A stretch of 64,000 bases of DNA from positions 186,001 through 250,000 of the forward strand of contig CAJTBO010000004.1 of NCBI GenBank assembly GCA_910573755.1. The letters run 5' to 3'. Origin of the DNA: Lachnospiraceae bacterium (GTDB lineage Bacteria > Bacillota > Clostridia > Lachnospirales > Lachnospiraceae). The position numbers were made by a program, and so were the translations under genes. The notes under the pieces were generated by a model. It worked only from the letters and a program-made list of their open reading frames with translations. It made no database searches and was not told the origin of the DNA. Of the stretch, positions 45,460-54,666 are shown piece after piece; position 1 is the first letter of the stretch, and each line of letters starts with the position of its first letter.

Positions 45460-46458
45460 TTAAGAAACCGCCTGCCCCTGTTTTCCCGCAAATTTCCATA
45501 CCGGCACAGCCGCAAATCCTTCTCTGCCGTCCCCGCCGGCAAGGATCCCCAAAAGCCGTCCCTGTCTGTCAAAAACGCCGCTGCCGGACATACCGGCATC
45601 TATCATACCTCTTTCATGTGTTCCTTTGCCAGCGATTCCATCGGCCTCACCTGATCCATTCCTGTTTGCTGCATCTGCTCTTTCACCACCCGGACCATTC
45701 ATATTCACCGTATCTTCTTCGCCGCCCGGTCTGTCGACATCCGATATGCCGGCACGCCCCCCGTCTCCCTCCTGTAAAATGCCTCCCAGCAAGAGCCCTT
45801 TGGCACTTTCATATCCCTCAAGCTGCATCTCCTTCTCCGCCTCTATCAGATATCCCTTCACAAAATTCCCCGCCACATAGTCCATAGAACCGTAAACCGC
45901 CAGTTCCTCTCCCTGTATCAGATCTTTTTTATCCCTTCCGCATGGTATGACCGCCGTCAGTTCCACCTGATCCTCCAGCAGCGCTTTAACGGAAAATACC
46001 GCAAAACCGACATCGCAATCCTCCAGCACCTGTTCTACTTCCGCCTCATAATAAATGCCGGCATAGCATTCCACCTCACAGGTCTCCCCGTATTTCAAAA
46101 GATGCCCGCTGCTTACCACCCTTACTTCTTCTTCCGTTATCTCCCATACTACGCCGCTTCCCGTATAACCGCCGCAGGTAATCTGCAAAACAGAAGGGCG
46201 CAGCACTTCCTCGAGCGTTATCCAGTCCAGTTCCGGTCCCCCGGATAAACTGTTGTCTGCCGCCTCTGCTTCCTCCTCCAGTATATATTTATCACTCCCT
46301 TCTTCTGCAATGTTTCCTTTTGGCAGCACCTCTATCATAGAGTTTTCTTCAACCGGATCTTTCACTATCTCTGTATTTTTTCCGCAGCCTGCCAATATTC
46401 CCGACGAAACAGAACTCAACAGAAGAAATATAATTACACACGTTATTTTTCTTTTCAT
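45460..46458 (-). CDS. Lipoprotein trypsin-like serine protease
   Basis: 332 aa. Signal peptide with lipobox LAGC (Cys about residue 25). The protease fold is read from VVSSGHLLKYG (catalytic His), LEDCDVGFAVFSV (Asp) and GMSGSGVFDRQGRLLGI (Ser), the chymotrypsin/DegP order. An unusual Gly/Asp/Glu-rich insert (about 225-285) separates the Asp and Ser regions; it is absent from DegP-like enzymes. No PDZ domain. Surface-anchored; substrate unknown. Confidence 0.75.
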   Translation of the reverse strand: MKRKITCVIIFLLLSSVSSGILAGCGKNTEIVKDPVEENSMIEVLPKGNIAEEGSDKYILEEEAEAADNSLSGGPELDWITLEEVLRPSVLQITCGGYTGSGVVWEITEEEVRVVSSGHLLKYGETCEVECYAGIYYEAEVEQVLEDCDVGFAVFSVKALLEDQVELTAVIPCGRDKKDLIQGEELAVYGSMDYVAGNFVKGYLIEAEKEMQLEGYESAKGLLLGGILQEGDGGRAGISDVDRPGGEEDTVNMNGPGGERADAANRNGSGEADGIAGKGTHERGMIDAGMSGSGVFDRQGRLLGILAGGDGREGFAAVPVWKFAGKQGQAVS

Positions 46459-46596
46459 CCCCTGTTCCTGATACCTTTTTTATTATTTTTTTCCGGTACT
46501 TTTTCCGATACCTTTTTTGCTGCTTTTTTCTGATACATCTCTCTCCGCATAACTTTCCCGCTTTAAGATATATCACTCCCTTATGCTAATAAAAAA

Positions 46597-46614
46597 ATCC
46601 TGCATGCAGGATTC
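46597..46614 (-). terminator. Terminator of rnpB
   Basis: The 18-bp palindrome AATCCTGCATGCAGGATT followed on the minus strand by a T7 run, about 75 nt after the mature RNA end. Confidence 0.8.
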
Positions 46615-46689
46615 TTTTACGCGGAATATCAGAACTTCTTACCCTTCCTATTCTGTCAGAACAGAAATTCCCTCCGCTGATTATGTTGA

Positions 46690-47110
46690 TAAGCAGGCCG
46701 ATAAGCCGGGTTCTGTTCCCTGCAAAGCAGGGCAATGACCATCTATCTGGTACTGCTGTCGCCAGCAGTCTCAAGCGACCTACCTGAGAACAAACCGGGC
46801 CGGTTTATCGTTCTCTGTTTGGTCTTGCTTCGAATGGGGTTTACATGGCTCCGCCTGTTACCAGACGGACGGTAGTCTCTTACACTGCCTTTCCACCCTT
46901 ACCAGCCCCAACACAGTAAACTGTGTCAAGCCGAAAGATCGGCTTCGCCGATTCTTCCTGCCCTGTGCAGCAAGCTGCATTCGTGCGCTGGCGGTATATC
47001 TCTGTTGCACTAGCCTTGGAGTCACCTCCACCGGACGTTATCCGGCATCCTGCCCTGTGAAGCCCGGACTTTCCTCACCTGTCCCTGCAAACAGATCACA
47101 GGCGCGGTCA
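46690..47110 (-). ncRNA. rnpB: RNase P RNA (class A)
   Basis: The minus strand carries the universally conserved segments: GAGGAAAGTCCGGGC near the 5' end, GTGCAACAGAGA, and near the 3' end the AACCCGGCTTATC motif. The internal GGAAAGGCAGTGTAAGAGAC and GAGGTAGGTC-like segments fit as well. Length about 420 nt is right for a bacterial class. It is the ribozyme that cleaves the 5' leader of tRNA precursors. A promoter lies just upstream. Confidence 0.95.
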
Positions 47111-47147
47111 TTTGTCCTACTTATAAAACATCATTATGTCACTATGC

Positions 47148-47176
47148 ATTATAAAAGCGAACCGAACGTTTGGCAA
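47148..47176 (-). promoter_or_regulatory. Promoter of rnpB
   Basis: TTGCCA (47176-47171) and a perfect TATAAT (47153-47148), spacing 17 nt, about 35 nt upstream of the mature RNA 5' end. Confidence 0.75.
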
Positions 47177-47193
47177 GTAATAAATGTAATTAT

Positions 47194-47994
47194 TTAATAA
47201 ATTCCTTCTTCCCCTTCTTCTCCCATATACATCCTCCTGACAATGACAGCCAAAACTCCGATCATGATCAGAAGAACCGCTTCGAGTATCATAAGGGGTG
47301 TGTAATTTGACAGAAGCACCGTAAGCGCATCCACCAGAAAATGAATGCCGACCGCCAGAAAATAGTATTTCTTCATCCCGTATTTTACCGCTCTGTAAAC
47401 AAGGTAGGACAGACATATATGCAATGTGACCGCAGAAATCCGCTCCACTCCTGCAAGGAAAAACTGATAGCCCGGCGTGGTCCAGAGCACAGACAGTCCC
47501 TGAAGCGCCGTTTCCCTTCCAACGCCGTCTTCTATTGTCGAAAAAGCGCTCTCAATCTGTCCCGAATTGATCATAAGCGCCGCAATAAGATTGGAAATAC
47601 ATGTAAATCCGACGATCAGTATCGCCTCTATCCCGCCGTGCCCCACACCGTACATCACAGAACTTTCTTTCGAGAGACTTTTCTTCATCCAGAACTTCAT
47701 TGCCACAAGCCGCCCGGTTTCCTCGAACACCCCGGCGGCAAGTCCGCCATAAACCGCGAAAAGCCAAATATTTTCCCTCAGTGTTTCCCCAAAAAGACGC
47801 AGCATGATGCCATGCAGTATCTGCTCCAAAACCAGCGCAAATAAAACAAAAGTAAGCGCTCCTATCCCCGCACCGGCGACCCTTGCATGCAGTTTCACCT
47901 TCACCAGAATCAGCAGGACAACCGGCAGCCCTATCGCGATCACCGCCGAAAAAATAATCCCTGTTATTGCTACTATCGAAACCTCTCCAATCAT
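47194..47994 (-). CDS. YhfC family (DUF2324) predicted intramembrane protease
   Basis: 266 aa from the ATG at 47994, 8 nt after GGAGGTAAT; the frame upstream to 48051 is repeat sequence. About eight membrane segments. The family resembles CPBP/PrsW-type proteases: conserved EETGRLVAMKFWMK (Glu-Glu pair, about residue 92), YGVGHGGIEAILIVG (His and Glu) and GIHFLVDALTVLL (His and Asp). Activity and substrate are unknown. Last gene of the dgt-to-yhfC run; rnpB follows. Confidence 0.85.
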   Translation of the reverse strand: MIGEVSIVAITGIIFSAVIAIGLPVVLLILVKVKLHARVAGAGIGALTFVLFALVLEQILHGIMLRLFGETLRENIWLFAVYGGLAAGVFEETGRLVAMKFWMKKSLSKESSVMYGVGHGGIEAILIVGFTCISNLIAALMINSGQIESAFSTIEDGVGRETALQGLSVLWTTPGYQFFLAGVERISAVTLHICLSYLVYRAVKYGMKKYYFLAVGIHFLVDALTVLLSNYTPLMILEAVLLIMIGVLAVIVRRMYMGEEGEEGIY

Positions 47995-47997
47995 ACC

Positions 47998-48073
47998 CAT
48001 TACCTCCGACTCACAAACGTTTCGCTTTTTGTTCGTATCCCCCGCTTTCAACCCGGTCTATTCCTGTTCCGCA
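47998..48073 (-). repeat. Long-form dispersed repeat before yhfC
   Basis: About 76 nt, roughly 88% identical to 50538-50612 by eye. In coding orientation it begins TGCGGAACAGGAATAG and ends GTGAGTCGGAGGTAATG; GGAGG is the yhfC ribosome-binding site. The first 16 nt are the core of the repeat family also found before pyrI, trpX and dnaG. Confidence 0.85.
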
Positions 48074-48080
48074 TTCACCC

Positions 48081-49733
48081 TTACACTTTGAAGCAGCTTC
48101 CGCCTACAAACTCTCTGCAGATCGAATTATTCGGGATTGATGCGCTGTCCACCCCGAGGAAATAATTGAGGAACCGCAACAGACGTTTCGCCTCAAAAAA
48201 TTCCGGCTCTCCCTCCCTGATGCTGAAAAGAAGGGGTTCCGCATACTGCTTCAACACTGCCAGTTCATATACCAGCGCGGAATTAAACATCATATCCGCC
48301 TCCTCCTGGAACGGGAAAATATTCTCCTCCTCGCCCCGTCTTACCGACGGCCACATCTGAATCGTCCGCTTTGCGGAAGCATTTCTTGTTCTTGCATCCC
48401 GCACAATACGCCGCAGCAGACGTGCATCCGTCGTAGGAATCCTGTTATGGTCGTCAATATTCAGGCTTGTTAATGCGCTGATATAAATCTTAAATTTGCT
48501 GTCTTCCGGCAGAGAATAGCACATTTTCGGATTCAGACCGTGAATCCCCTCTATTACAAGGATATCCTCTTCCTCCAGCTTCATCATATGCCCGTTATAT
48601 TCACGGTGCCCTGTCTTAAAATTAAAGTACGGCAGTTCCACCTTTTCCCCGCCGAGAAGCCTTAACATATTCTGATTGAATAATTCCACATCAATCGCGC
48701 CGAGACACTCAAAATTGTAGTCGCCCTTTTCATCCCGCGGCGTATCTTCCCGGTTCACAAAATAATCATCCAGACTGATCAGGTGCGGCACTTTTCCGAG
48801 AGCACGAAGCTGTATGGATATCCTGTTTGCAAAAGAAGTCTTTCCGGAAGAGGACGGCCCGGCTATCATCACAAATTTTACATGGGAATGGCTCACCACC
48901 TCCTTGGCGATCTCACCGATACGGCGCTCCTGCTCGGCTTCCTGCAGCAATATCATCTCCTGCATCCGGTTGCTGCAGATCACGTCATTTAACTCGCCCA
49001 CGTTTTCGATCCCTACACGGGCGCCCCAGTCTGTCGACTCTTTCAACGTCCTGAACAGTTTTTCCTGCGGCTTAAAGGGTTTTAATGCAAGAGGGTCCTT
49101 TCGATCCGGCAAAACCAGCATAAACCCTTCCTCATAGGGAAGTACCTGAAACTCTTTCACATAAGATGTATCGGGCAGCATATAGCCGTAATAATAATCA
49201 TAATATCCGTCCAGACAATACAGATTGACGCCTGAGCTCCTGCGGTAACGAAACAGCTTTTCCTTCGCCTTCAGACCGTACTTACGGATCAGCTTCATGC
49301 CCTGCACCATAGGATAATACTTTTTTGTGATCGGCAGTTTTGCCGCTGCCATCTCCTGCATCCTGCTCCGGATCTCTCCCGCCAGTTTCTCCGTGATCTC
49401 CAGATTTCCCTTTACGGTGCAGTAATAACCGTTGCCCACCGTAAACTCCATTTTCAGTTTTTCCAGATTGTCCCTGCCCACAATATCCGTTATCGCCTTC
49501 AGGAACATAATCTTCGCCGTTCTGATATACGCCCTGTAGCCGGTCGCATCCCGCAGTGTCAGAAAAGAGACCTCACAGTCTTCTTCGATCACCTTATGTA
49601 ATTCCTGCATTTTTCCGTTTACGACCACCAGCGCAATCTGATTCTTGTACTCCTCCTGAAACTTTGACGCTGCCTCTTCAAAAGTTACTCCTTCCGCGTA
49701 TTCGGTCGTAATTCCGTTTATTGTTACCTTCAT
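48081..49733 (-). CDS. TGS-domain nucleoside (uridine) kinase
   Basis: 550 aa. The N-terminal TGS-like domain (about residues 1-60, MKVTINGITTEYAEGVTFEEAA) and a threonyl-tRNA-synthetase-like second domain (to about 210) are followed by a P-loop kinase of the uridine kinase type: IAGPSSSGKTSFANR (about 290), SLDDYFVNREDTPRDEKG, VIEGIHGLNPKM and LLRRIVRDARTRNASAKRT. The architecture is common in Clostridia. Likely phosphorylates a nucleoside; the substrate has not been told from sequence. Twenty nt after nif3. Confidence 0.9.
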   Translation of the reverse strand: MKVTINGITTEYAEGVTFEEAASKFQEEYKNQIALVVVNGKMQELHKVIEEDCEVSFLTLRDATGYRAYIRTAKIMFLKAITDIVGRDNLEKLKMEFTVGNGYYCTVKGNLEITEKLAGEIRSRMQEMAAAKLPITKKYYPMVQGMKLIRKYGLKAKEKLFRYRRSSGVNLYCLDGYYDYYYGYMLPDTSYVKEFQVLPYEEGFMLVLPDRKDPLALKPFKPQEKLFRTLKESTDWGARVGIENVGELNDVICSNRMQEMILLQEAEQERRIGEIAKEVVSHSHVKFVMIAGPSSSGKTSFANRISIQLRALGKVPHLISLDDYFVNREDTPRDEKGDYNFECLGAIDVELFNQNMLRLLGGEKVELPYFNFKTGHREYNGHMMKLEEEDILVIEGIHGLNPKMCYSLPEDSKFKIYISALTSLNIDDHNRIPTTDARLLRRIVRDARTRNASAKRTIQMWPSVRRGEEENIFPFQEEADMMFNSALVYELAVLKQYAEPLLFSIREGEPEFFEAKRLLRFLNYFLGVDSASIPNNSICREFVGGSCFKV

Positions 49734-49752
49734 CTGCCTTACCCCCTGTCTC

Positions 49753-50535
49753 TTATGCTATCCAAAACGGATTTTTTTCCGGTGCCGTATAAACCTTCAC
49801 ACCGGTCAATTTTCTTTTGCAATACTCTTCCATATAGGGCACAAATATCTTTTCCAGCCCGTAATGCCCCGCATCGATGATCGCAAGTCCCTGCTCCACC
49901 GAATCGATACCCTCATGATGATCAATATCACCCGTTATCAAAACATCCGCTCCCAGCCTGACTGCATCCTCAATACAGGTTTTCCCTGATCCCGGACAGA
50001 CTGCCGCCATCACAATGGTTTCCGCCGGCGTTCCGAACACTTTTACCTGTTCAATATGACAGCGGCTTTTTACATACTCGGCACATTCCGCCAGTGTCAT
50101 AGGTACGGGAAGCGCCCCGATCCTGCCGATGCCCTCTTTGGAAAGTTCATCCTCATAAGTCACGGACAGTACTTTTCTATCCTCCAGACCGAGCTGCTCC
50201 GCCACCGCATCCGCCATACCCATCACGTCAAAATTGGTGTGCATGGCATAGTAGCACATCCCGCTTTCCGCCAGTGTGAGTATCTTGTCTCCGATAAAAT
50301 GACTCCCTGCAACCCGCTTCAACGGATGAAAAATCATAGGATGATGCGTGAGCAGCATATCCGCCCCCGCTGCCTTCGCCCCCTCGATCACTTCCTTTGT
50401 CGCATCCAGTGCAATATAGATGGCAGATACCTCTTTCTCTTCCCTGCCGCAGAGCAGCCCCACATTATCCCAGCTTTCCGCAAAGGATTTCGGGGATACC
50501 TCCTCCAGACATTCCATTATTTCATAACATTTCAT
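49753..50535 (-). CDS. Nif3-like dinuclear metal center protein (YqfO family)
   Basis: 260 aa, start at 50535 with GGAGG 7 nt upstream supplied by a repeat-family copy. Metal-ligand motifs: SWDNVGLLCG, LLTHHPMIFHP (His-His), DVLITGDIDHHEG and IDAGHYGLEK with Glu/His ligands. Short form without the inserted PII-like domain. Often annotated GTP cyclohydrolase 1 type 2, but its reaction is not settled. It habitually follows trmK, as here. Confidence 0.92.
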   Translation of the reverse strand: MKCYEIMECLEEVSPKSFAESWDNVGLLCGREEKEVSAIYIALDATKEVIEGAKAAGADMLLTHHPMIFHPLKRVAGSHFIGDKILTLAESGMCYYAMHTNFDVMGMADAVAEQLGLEDRKVLSVTYEDELSKEGIGRIGALPVPMTLAECAEYVKSRCHIEQVKVFGTPAETIVMAAVCPGSGKTCIEDAVRLGADVLITGDIDHHEGIDSVEQGLAIIDAGHYGLEKIFVPYMEEYCKRKLTGVKVYTAPEKNPFWIA

Positions 50536-50537
50536 AC

Positions 50538-50612
50538 CATAACCTCCGACTCACAAATGCTTCGCTTCTTGTTCGTATCCCCGCTTTCAGCTTGGTCTAT
50601 TCCAGTTCCGCA
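50538..50612 (-). repeat. Long-form dispersed repeat between trmK and nif3
   Basis: About 75 nt, partner of 47998-48073. It overlaps the last codons of trmK (Ala-Glu-Leu-Glu-stop reads GCGGAACTGGAATAG) and ends with TCGGAGGTTATGG, giving the nif3 ribosome-binding site. A second copy of the core lies 54 bp upstream in the trmK frame. Confidence 0.85.
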
Positions 50613-51457
50613 TATGTACTCCCAGTACACACTTTGTCCGTGCCTATGCTGTTTTCCGGTTCCGCATATGCACTCCCGCCACACACTAACCCGCGCACGT
50701 CCCGTATTCTGCGGATCTCCTCCTCCACCTGAGTTCTTCGCTCCGGATAAGCCGAAACTTCCTTTAGTATTCTATTCTGCTGTCTTTCCCACCAGTCCAG
50801 ATATTGCGCAAGTACCGGATGTTTGTCTCCGATCAGGCAGGGGCCAAACTCGTCCTCCAGACTTTCCAGATATGCCGCTTCCATACCAGAGTCTTTCTGC
50901 TTCCTCCCGGAAAACCGCATCTTATCCCCCATCTTTTCCGTACTGCCATAGATCGTGCTTTCCGCTCCGGAAGCCTTCCCCTCCGCCAGCATCATCGGAT
51001 AAAACTTCCCGTCCTCCAGCACCATATCCTCTTTCCGGATCATAAGCCCGTTCTCCCGCAGATATTTCCGCACAGATCCAGGTTCCGACTGTGGCTGCAG
51101 CACCATATAGCGCAGGCTGTTTCGCTTTTCGGGATAGTCTTCCAGAATCTTTACGATCAGCCTGCCCCCCATTCCGGCAGCTATGATACACTCCGCTTCC
51201 CCCGTATTTAACTTTTCCATCCCGTCCGATAAACGGGTTTCTATGTAGGAAGAAAGACCGGCGCCTTCAATATGCTCCCTCGCCCGGGATAAGGGCCCCC
51301 GGTTAATATCCATGGCGATCACCTTCGGACAGATCCGTTTCTGTACCAGATAAATTGCCACAAATCCGTGATCACAGCCGATATCGCAGACACTGACGCC
51401 GCGGGGAACAAGATCCGCCACTGCCGACATTCTTTTTGATAAATTGAATTTTTGCAT
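50597..51457 (-). CDS. trmK: tRNA (adenine22-N1)-methyltransferase
   Basis: 286 aa, longer than the usual 225-240. SAM-binding Rossmann motifs: VCDIGCDHGFVAIYL (about residues 22-36), VIAMDINRGPLSRA, and IIAAGMGGRLIVKIL. It would methylate A22 in tRNA. An insert at about 180-205 has Ser/Lys-rich sequence. The last 30 residues (after RDVRGLVCGG) are two imperfect copies of a SAYAEPE/STYAELE element encoded by intergenic repeat sequence, so the C-terminal tail is probably an acquired extension. Directly downstream of rpoD. Confidence 0.9.
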   Translation of the reverse strand: MQKFNLSKRMSAVADLVPRGVSVCDIGCDHGFVAIYLVQKRICPKVIAMDINRGPLSRAREHIEGAGLSSYIETRLSDGMEKLNTGEAECIIAAGMGGRLIVKILEDYPEKRNSLRYMVLQPQSEPGSVRKYLRENGLMIRKEDMVLEDGKFYPMMLAEGKASGAESTIYGSTEKMGDKMRFSGRKQKDSGMEAAYLESLEDEFGPCLIGDKHPVLAQYLDWWERQQNRILKEVSAYPERRTQVEEEIRRIRDVRGLVCGGSAYAEPENSIGTDKVCTGSTYAELE

Positions 51458-51489
51458 ATTTTGTTTAAGGAAATTAATAACGCCTGTTA

Positions 51490-52719
51490 TTAATTCAAAT
51501 AATCTTTCAGTTTCCGGCTTCTGCTTGGATGACGGAGTTTTCTCAGGGCTTTCGCCTCGATCTGACGGATACGCTCCCTTGTCACATTAAACTCCTTGCC
51601 CACTTCCTCCAACGTTCTCGCTCTGCCGTCATCCAAACCAAAACGCAGACGAAGCACCTTCTGTTCCCTGTCTGTCAAAGTGCTGAGCACCTCCACAAGC
51701 TGCTCCTTTAACAGCGTAAACGCTGCCGCCTCCGCCGGTACCGGCACATTGTCATCCTGAATGAAATCGCCTAAATGGCTGTCTTCCTCTTCGCCGATCG
51801 GCGTCTCTAAAGACACCGGCTCCTGAGAGATCTTCGATATCTCCCGCACCCTCTCCACCGGGATATCCATCTTTTCCGCGATCTCCTCCGGCAGCGGCTC
51901 TCTACCCAGATCCTGCAAAAGCTGCCTGTTCACGCGGATCAGCTTATTGATCGTCTCCACCATATGCACCGGTATCCGGATCGTTCTCGCCTGATCCGCG
52001 ATTGCCCTGGTGATCGCCTGACGGATCCACCATGTCGCATAGGTAGAAAATTTAAACCCTTTTCTATAATCAAACTTTTCTACCGCCTTGATCAGCCCAA
52101 GATTGCCTTCCTGGATCAGATCCAGAAACAGCATGCCTCTCCCCACATACCGCTTCGCAATAGAAACCACCAGCCGAAGGTTTGCTTCCGCCAGTTTCTG
52201 CTTCGCCGCATCGCCGTCTGCTATGACATAGCCCAGTTCTTTCTTTTCTTTTTCCAGCGCTTCCTTTTCTTCGCCTTCAGCGCTCTCCAGCATTTTCTCG
52301 ATATCTTTCAGCTTTTCCGCTGCCGCCGCGCCGTCTTCTATCTTACCGGCATACTCGATCTCCTCATCCGCGGATAAAAGAGGTACCTTGCCGATCTCCT
52401 TCAAATACATCCGGACCGGATCTTCAATGCTGACGCCGTCAGGCACGGAAAGGTCGATATTCTCCATATCCACCTCGTCCTCTTCCGTCAGGTTTACTTC
52501 GTCGCCATCCAGATCGCTCTCCACCGGAATCTCCACATTGCAGACAATACCGTTTGTTTCCAGAATCTCCAGCACCTTGTCAAACTGTTCTTCCTCCATC
52601 GGCAGATCCCGGAAAAAATCATTGATCTCGGAATAATCCAGTACATTCTTTTTCTTTTTGGCAAGATTTAAAATTTCTTTTATCTTCTCGTCAAATTTTA
52701 CTTTTGTGTTTTCATCCAT
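51490..52719 (-). CDS. rpoD: RNA polymerase primary sigma factor
   Basis: 409 aa from the ATG at 52719; an ATG at 52731 is also possible but AAGGAAGG touches it. Region 1.1 at the N-terminus is acidic. Region 1.2-2 is [17 protein letters not shown] ... [38 protein letters not shown] (-10 recognition). Regions 3 and 4 include [34 protein letters not shown]-type sequence (-35 helix-turn-helix). It directs housekeeping transcription. Central gene of the dnaG-rpoD macromolecular synthesis operon. Confidence 0.97.
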   Translation of the reverse strand: MDENTKVKFDEKIKEILNLAKKKKNVLDYSEINDFFRDLPMEEEQFDKVLEILETNGIVCNVEIPVESDLDGDEVNLTEEDEVDMENIDLSVPDGVSIEDPVRMYLKEIGKVPLLSADEEIEYAGKIEDGAAAAEKLKDIEKMLESAEGEEKEALEKEKKELGYVIADGDAAKQKLAEANLRLVVSIAKRYVGRGMLFLDLIQEGNLGLIKAVEKFDYRKGFKFSTYATWWIRQAITRAIADQARTIRIPVHMVETINKLIRVNRQLLQDLGREPLPEEIAEKMDIPVERVREISKISQEPVSLETPIGEEEDSHLGDFIQDDNVPVPAEAAAFTLLKEQLVEVLSTLTDREQKVLRLRFGLDDGRARTLEEVGKEFNVTRERIRQIEAKALRKLRHPSRSRKLKDYLN

Positions 52720-52761
52720 TATGACTTCCATCCTTCCTTATTTAAACAAGTAGTATACTCC

Positions 52762-54534
52762 CTAATCAAGTGAAATATGCATTTTGTTAAGTTCTTCCAA
52801 TGCTTTTTTTCCTTCGATCACCTGATTCAGCGCCGAAATGTCGGTTCCCAGCCTCTGAGAATAATATTCATAGCTGTTCCGCTTCACATTACAGACAATA
52901 TCATGCAATGCCCGCTCCGCTTCGCTCTTATTTTCCAGCCTGCCGATTCCCGTATGAAAAAGCTGTGCCACCTCCCTCTGCTGCTCTTCCTCCTCAAAAA
53001 GATCCACCATGCCTGCCGGATCGGCGCCTCCTTCTTCCAACTGCACAAAAAGCTGCTCCGCCACCTTTTTATAAAGTTCATCCGTAAAATCCTCCGCCGT
53101 GATAAACTTTTTGATCTTCGGATAGATCTCCGGTCTGTCCGTCAGCCAGGTGATCAAAAGCCTCTGCGCCTTTTTGGCGTTATCCTCCGGTGTCTTTTTC
53201 GACTGTATGCCGGATTTCGGCCTCTCTATGGGCCTCGCCAGTCCGGTCTGGGCCGCCGCGGAATTGACCAGCTTCCTTAAATTTTCATGGCCGATATGAT
53301 ATTTTTCCGCGATTGCCTCCATATAATTGGCGCGCTCCGCCTCTTCGGAAAAACCGCAGAGTTTTTTTGCGATCTCCCGATGAAACTTTGTCTTTCCAGC
53401 CGGATCGCTTAAATCAAACTCTCCGGACAGGATACGGATCTCAAACAAAAAGCTGTTTTCCGCTTCCGAGAGCCGCTTTTCAAAAGCCTCCGCCCCTTCC
53501 GCCTTGATAAATTCATCCGGATCTTTATAAGGCGCAAAGCTGATCACTTTTCCCGTAAGCCCCGACTCCCTCAGAATCCCTATGGCACGCAGCGCCGCCT
53601 TTATGCCGGCGCCATCAGAATCATAGGCAAGCAGCACCTCCTCCGCATACCGCTTCAGAAGGGAAGCCTGTCCTGTTGTAAAAGCTGTCCCCAGAGAAGC
53701 CACCGCCTGCGTAAAGCCCGCCTGGTGCATCGAGATCACATCCATGTAGCCTTCACACAGGATAAACTGATTTTTTCTGGAACTTCTGGCAAAATTCAGC
53801 CCGTAGAGGTTCCTGCTCTTATCAAATACCGGCGTCTCCGGTGAATTCAGATATTTCGGCGTTCCATCCCCCATCACCCGGCCGCCGAAACCGATCACCC
53901 GGTGATTGATATCCTGAATCGGAAAAATAACTCTGTTCCAGAATTTATCATGAACGCCATAGCGCTCATCAAAAGTGCTGACACCCGCTTCCTGAAGCAA
54001 GGCATCCGAAAAGCCCTTCTCCTTCAGATAACGGGAAAGATCATCACTTGTCTTATTTGCAAAACCCAGCCCGAATTTATGTATTGTTTCCTCACTTAAC
54101 TGTCTGTTCTTTAAATAGGTAAGCCCCTGTTTTCCCTGAGGCGCCCGAAGCTGATAGTAAAAATACTTTGCCGCCTCCTTATTTACGGCGAGAAGCCTTG
54201 CCCTGTGGTTTTCCTTGGCCCTTGCGGCTTCCGAATATTCCGCCTCCGGCAGCTTGATCCCGGCACGGTCCGCCAGCATCTTTACCGCCTCCTGAAAGCT
54301 CGCGTTTTCATACTGCTGCAGAAAAGTGATCACATTGCCGCCGGCGCCGCAGCCGAAACAATAGTACATCTGCTTTCCCTGAGACACCGAAAACGAAGGG
54401 GATTTCTCATTATGAAAAGGACACAACCCGAAATGATTTGCACCCTTTTTCTGCAGCCGCACGTAACCGGAGACCACATCCACTATATCGTTTCTCGCCC
54501 TGACTTCCTCTATTACTTCCTGCGGATAAAGCAT
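52762..54534 (-). CDS. dnaG: DNA primase
   Basis: 590 aa. CHC2 zinc finger (CPFHNEKSPSFSVSQGK ... YYCFGCGAGG, about residues 38-65), the catalytic core with FGGRVMGDGTPKYLNSPETP, the Toprim Glu in LCEGYMDVISMHQAGF and LAYDSDGAGIKAA, and a helical C-terminal helicase-binding part with lower conservation. It makes RNA primers at the replication fork. Its Shine-Dalgarno GGAATAGGAG lies in a copy of the intergenic repeat family. Confidence 0.97.
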   Translation of the reverse strand: MLYPQEVIEEVRARNDIVDVVSGYVRLQKKGANHFGLCPFHNEKSPSFSVSQGKQMYYCFGCGAGGNVITFLQQYENASFQEAVKMLADRAGIKLPEAEYSEAARAKENHRARLLAVNKEAAKYFYYQLRAPQGKQGLTYLKNRQLSEETIHKFGLGFANKTSDDLSRYLKEKGFSDALLQEAGVSTFDERYGVHDKFWNRVIFPIQDINHRVIGFGGRVMGDGTPKYLNSPETPVFDKSRNLYGLNFARSSRKNQFILCEGYMDVISMHQAGFTQAVASLGTAFTTGQASLLKRYAEEVLLAYDSDGAGIKAALRAIGILRESGLTGKVISFAPYKDPDEFIKAEGAEAFEKRLSEAENSFLFEIRILSGEFDLSDPAGKTKFHREIAKKLCGFSEEAERANYMEAIAEKYHIGHENLRKLVNSAAAQTGLARPIERPKSGIQSKKTPEDNAKKAQRLLITWLTDRPEIYPKIKKFITAEDFTDELYKKVAEQLFVQLEEGGADPAGMVDLFEEEEQQREVAQLFHTGIGRLENKSEAERALHDIVCNVKRNSYEYYSQRLGTDISALNQVIEGKKALEELNKMHISLD

Positions 54535-54540
54535 ACCAGA

Positions 54541-54559
54541 CTCCTATTCCAGTACCGTA
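54541..54559 (-). repeat. Repeat-family copy carrying the dnaG ribosome-binding site
   Basis: In coding orientation TACGGTACTGGAATAGGAG, followed 6 nt later by the dnaG ATG. The equivalent segment recurs at 54649 with AAAATCAG in place of AATAGGAG, 102 bp away, next to the dgt stop. Confidence 0.75.
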
Positions 54560-54666
54560 AGCGCCCTGCCGGTGCCGATACGGCAGAGCAATTTACAGCC
54601 GCAACACGTCTGTAAATTCTCTGGGCTCCCTCCGGGCTCTTACTGATTTTCCAGTACCGTAAGCGC
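54547..54666. repeat. About 102-bp duplicated segment between dgt and dnaG
   Basis: TTCCAGTACCGTAAGCGC (plus strand) occurs at 54547 and 54649, so one full unit plus a partial copy fill the junction, starting one base after the dgt stop codon. In between lie GC-rich segments (CTGCCGGTGCCGATACGGCAG) able to form a hairpin. Confidence 0.75.

Noticed and set aside
50056-51045. 329-codon plus-strand ORF opposite nif3 and trmK
   Set aside because: Crosses two real genes and the repeat element in antisense; no start signal.
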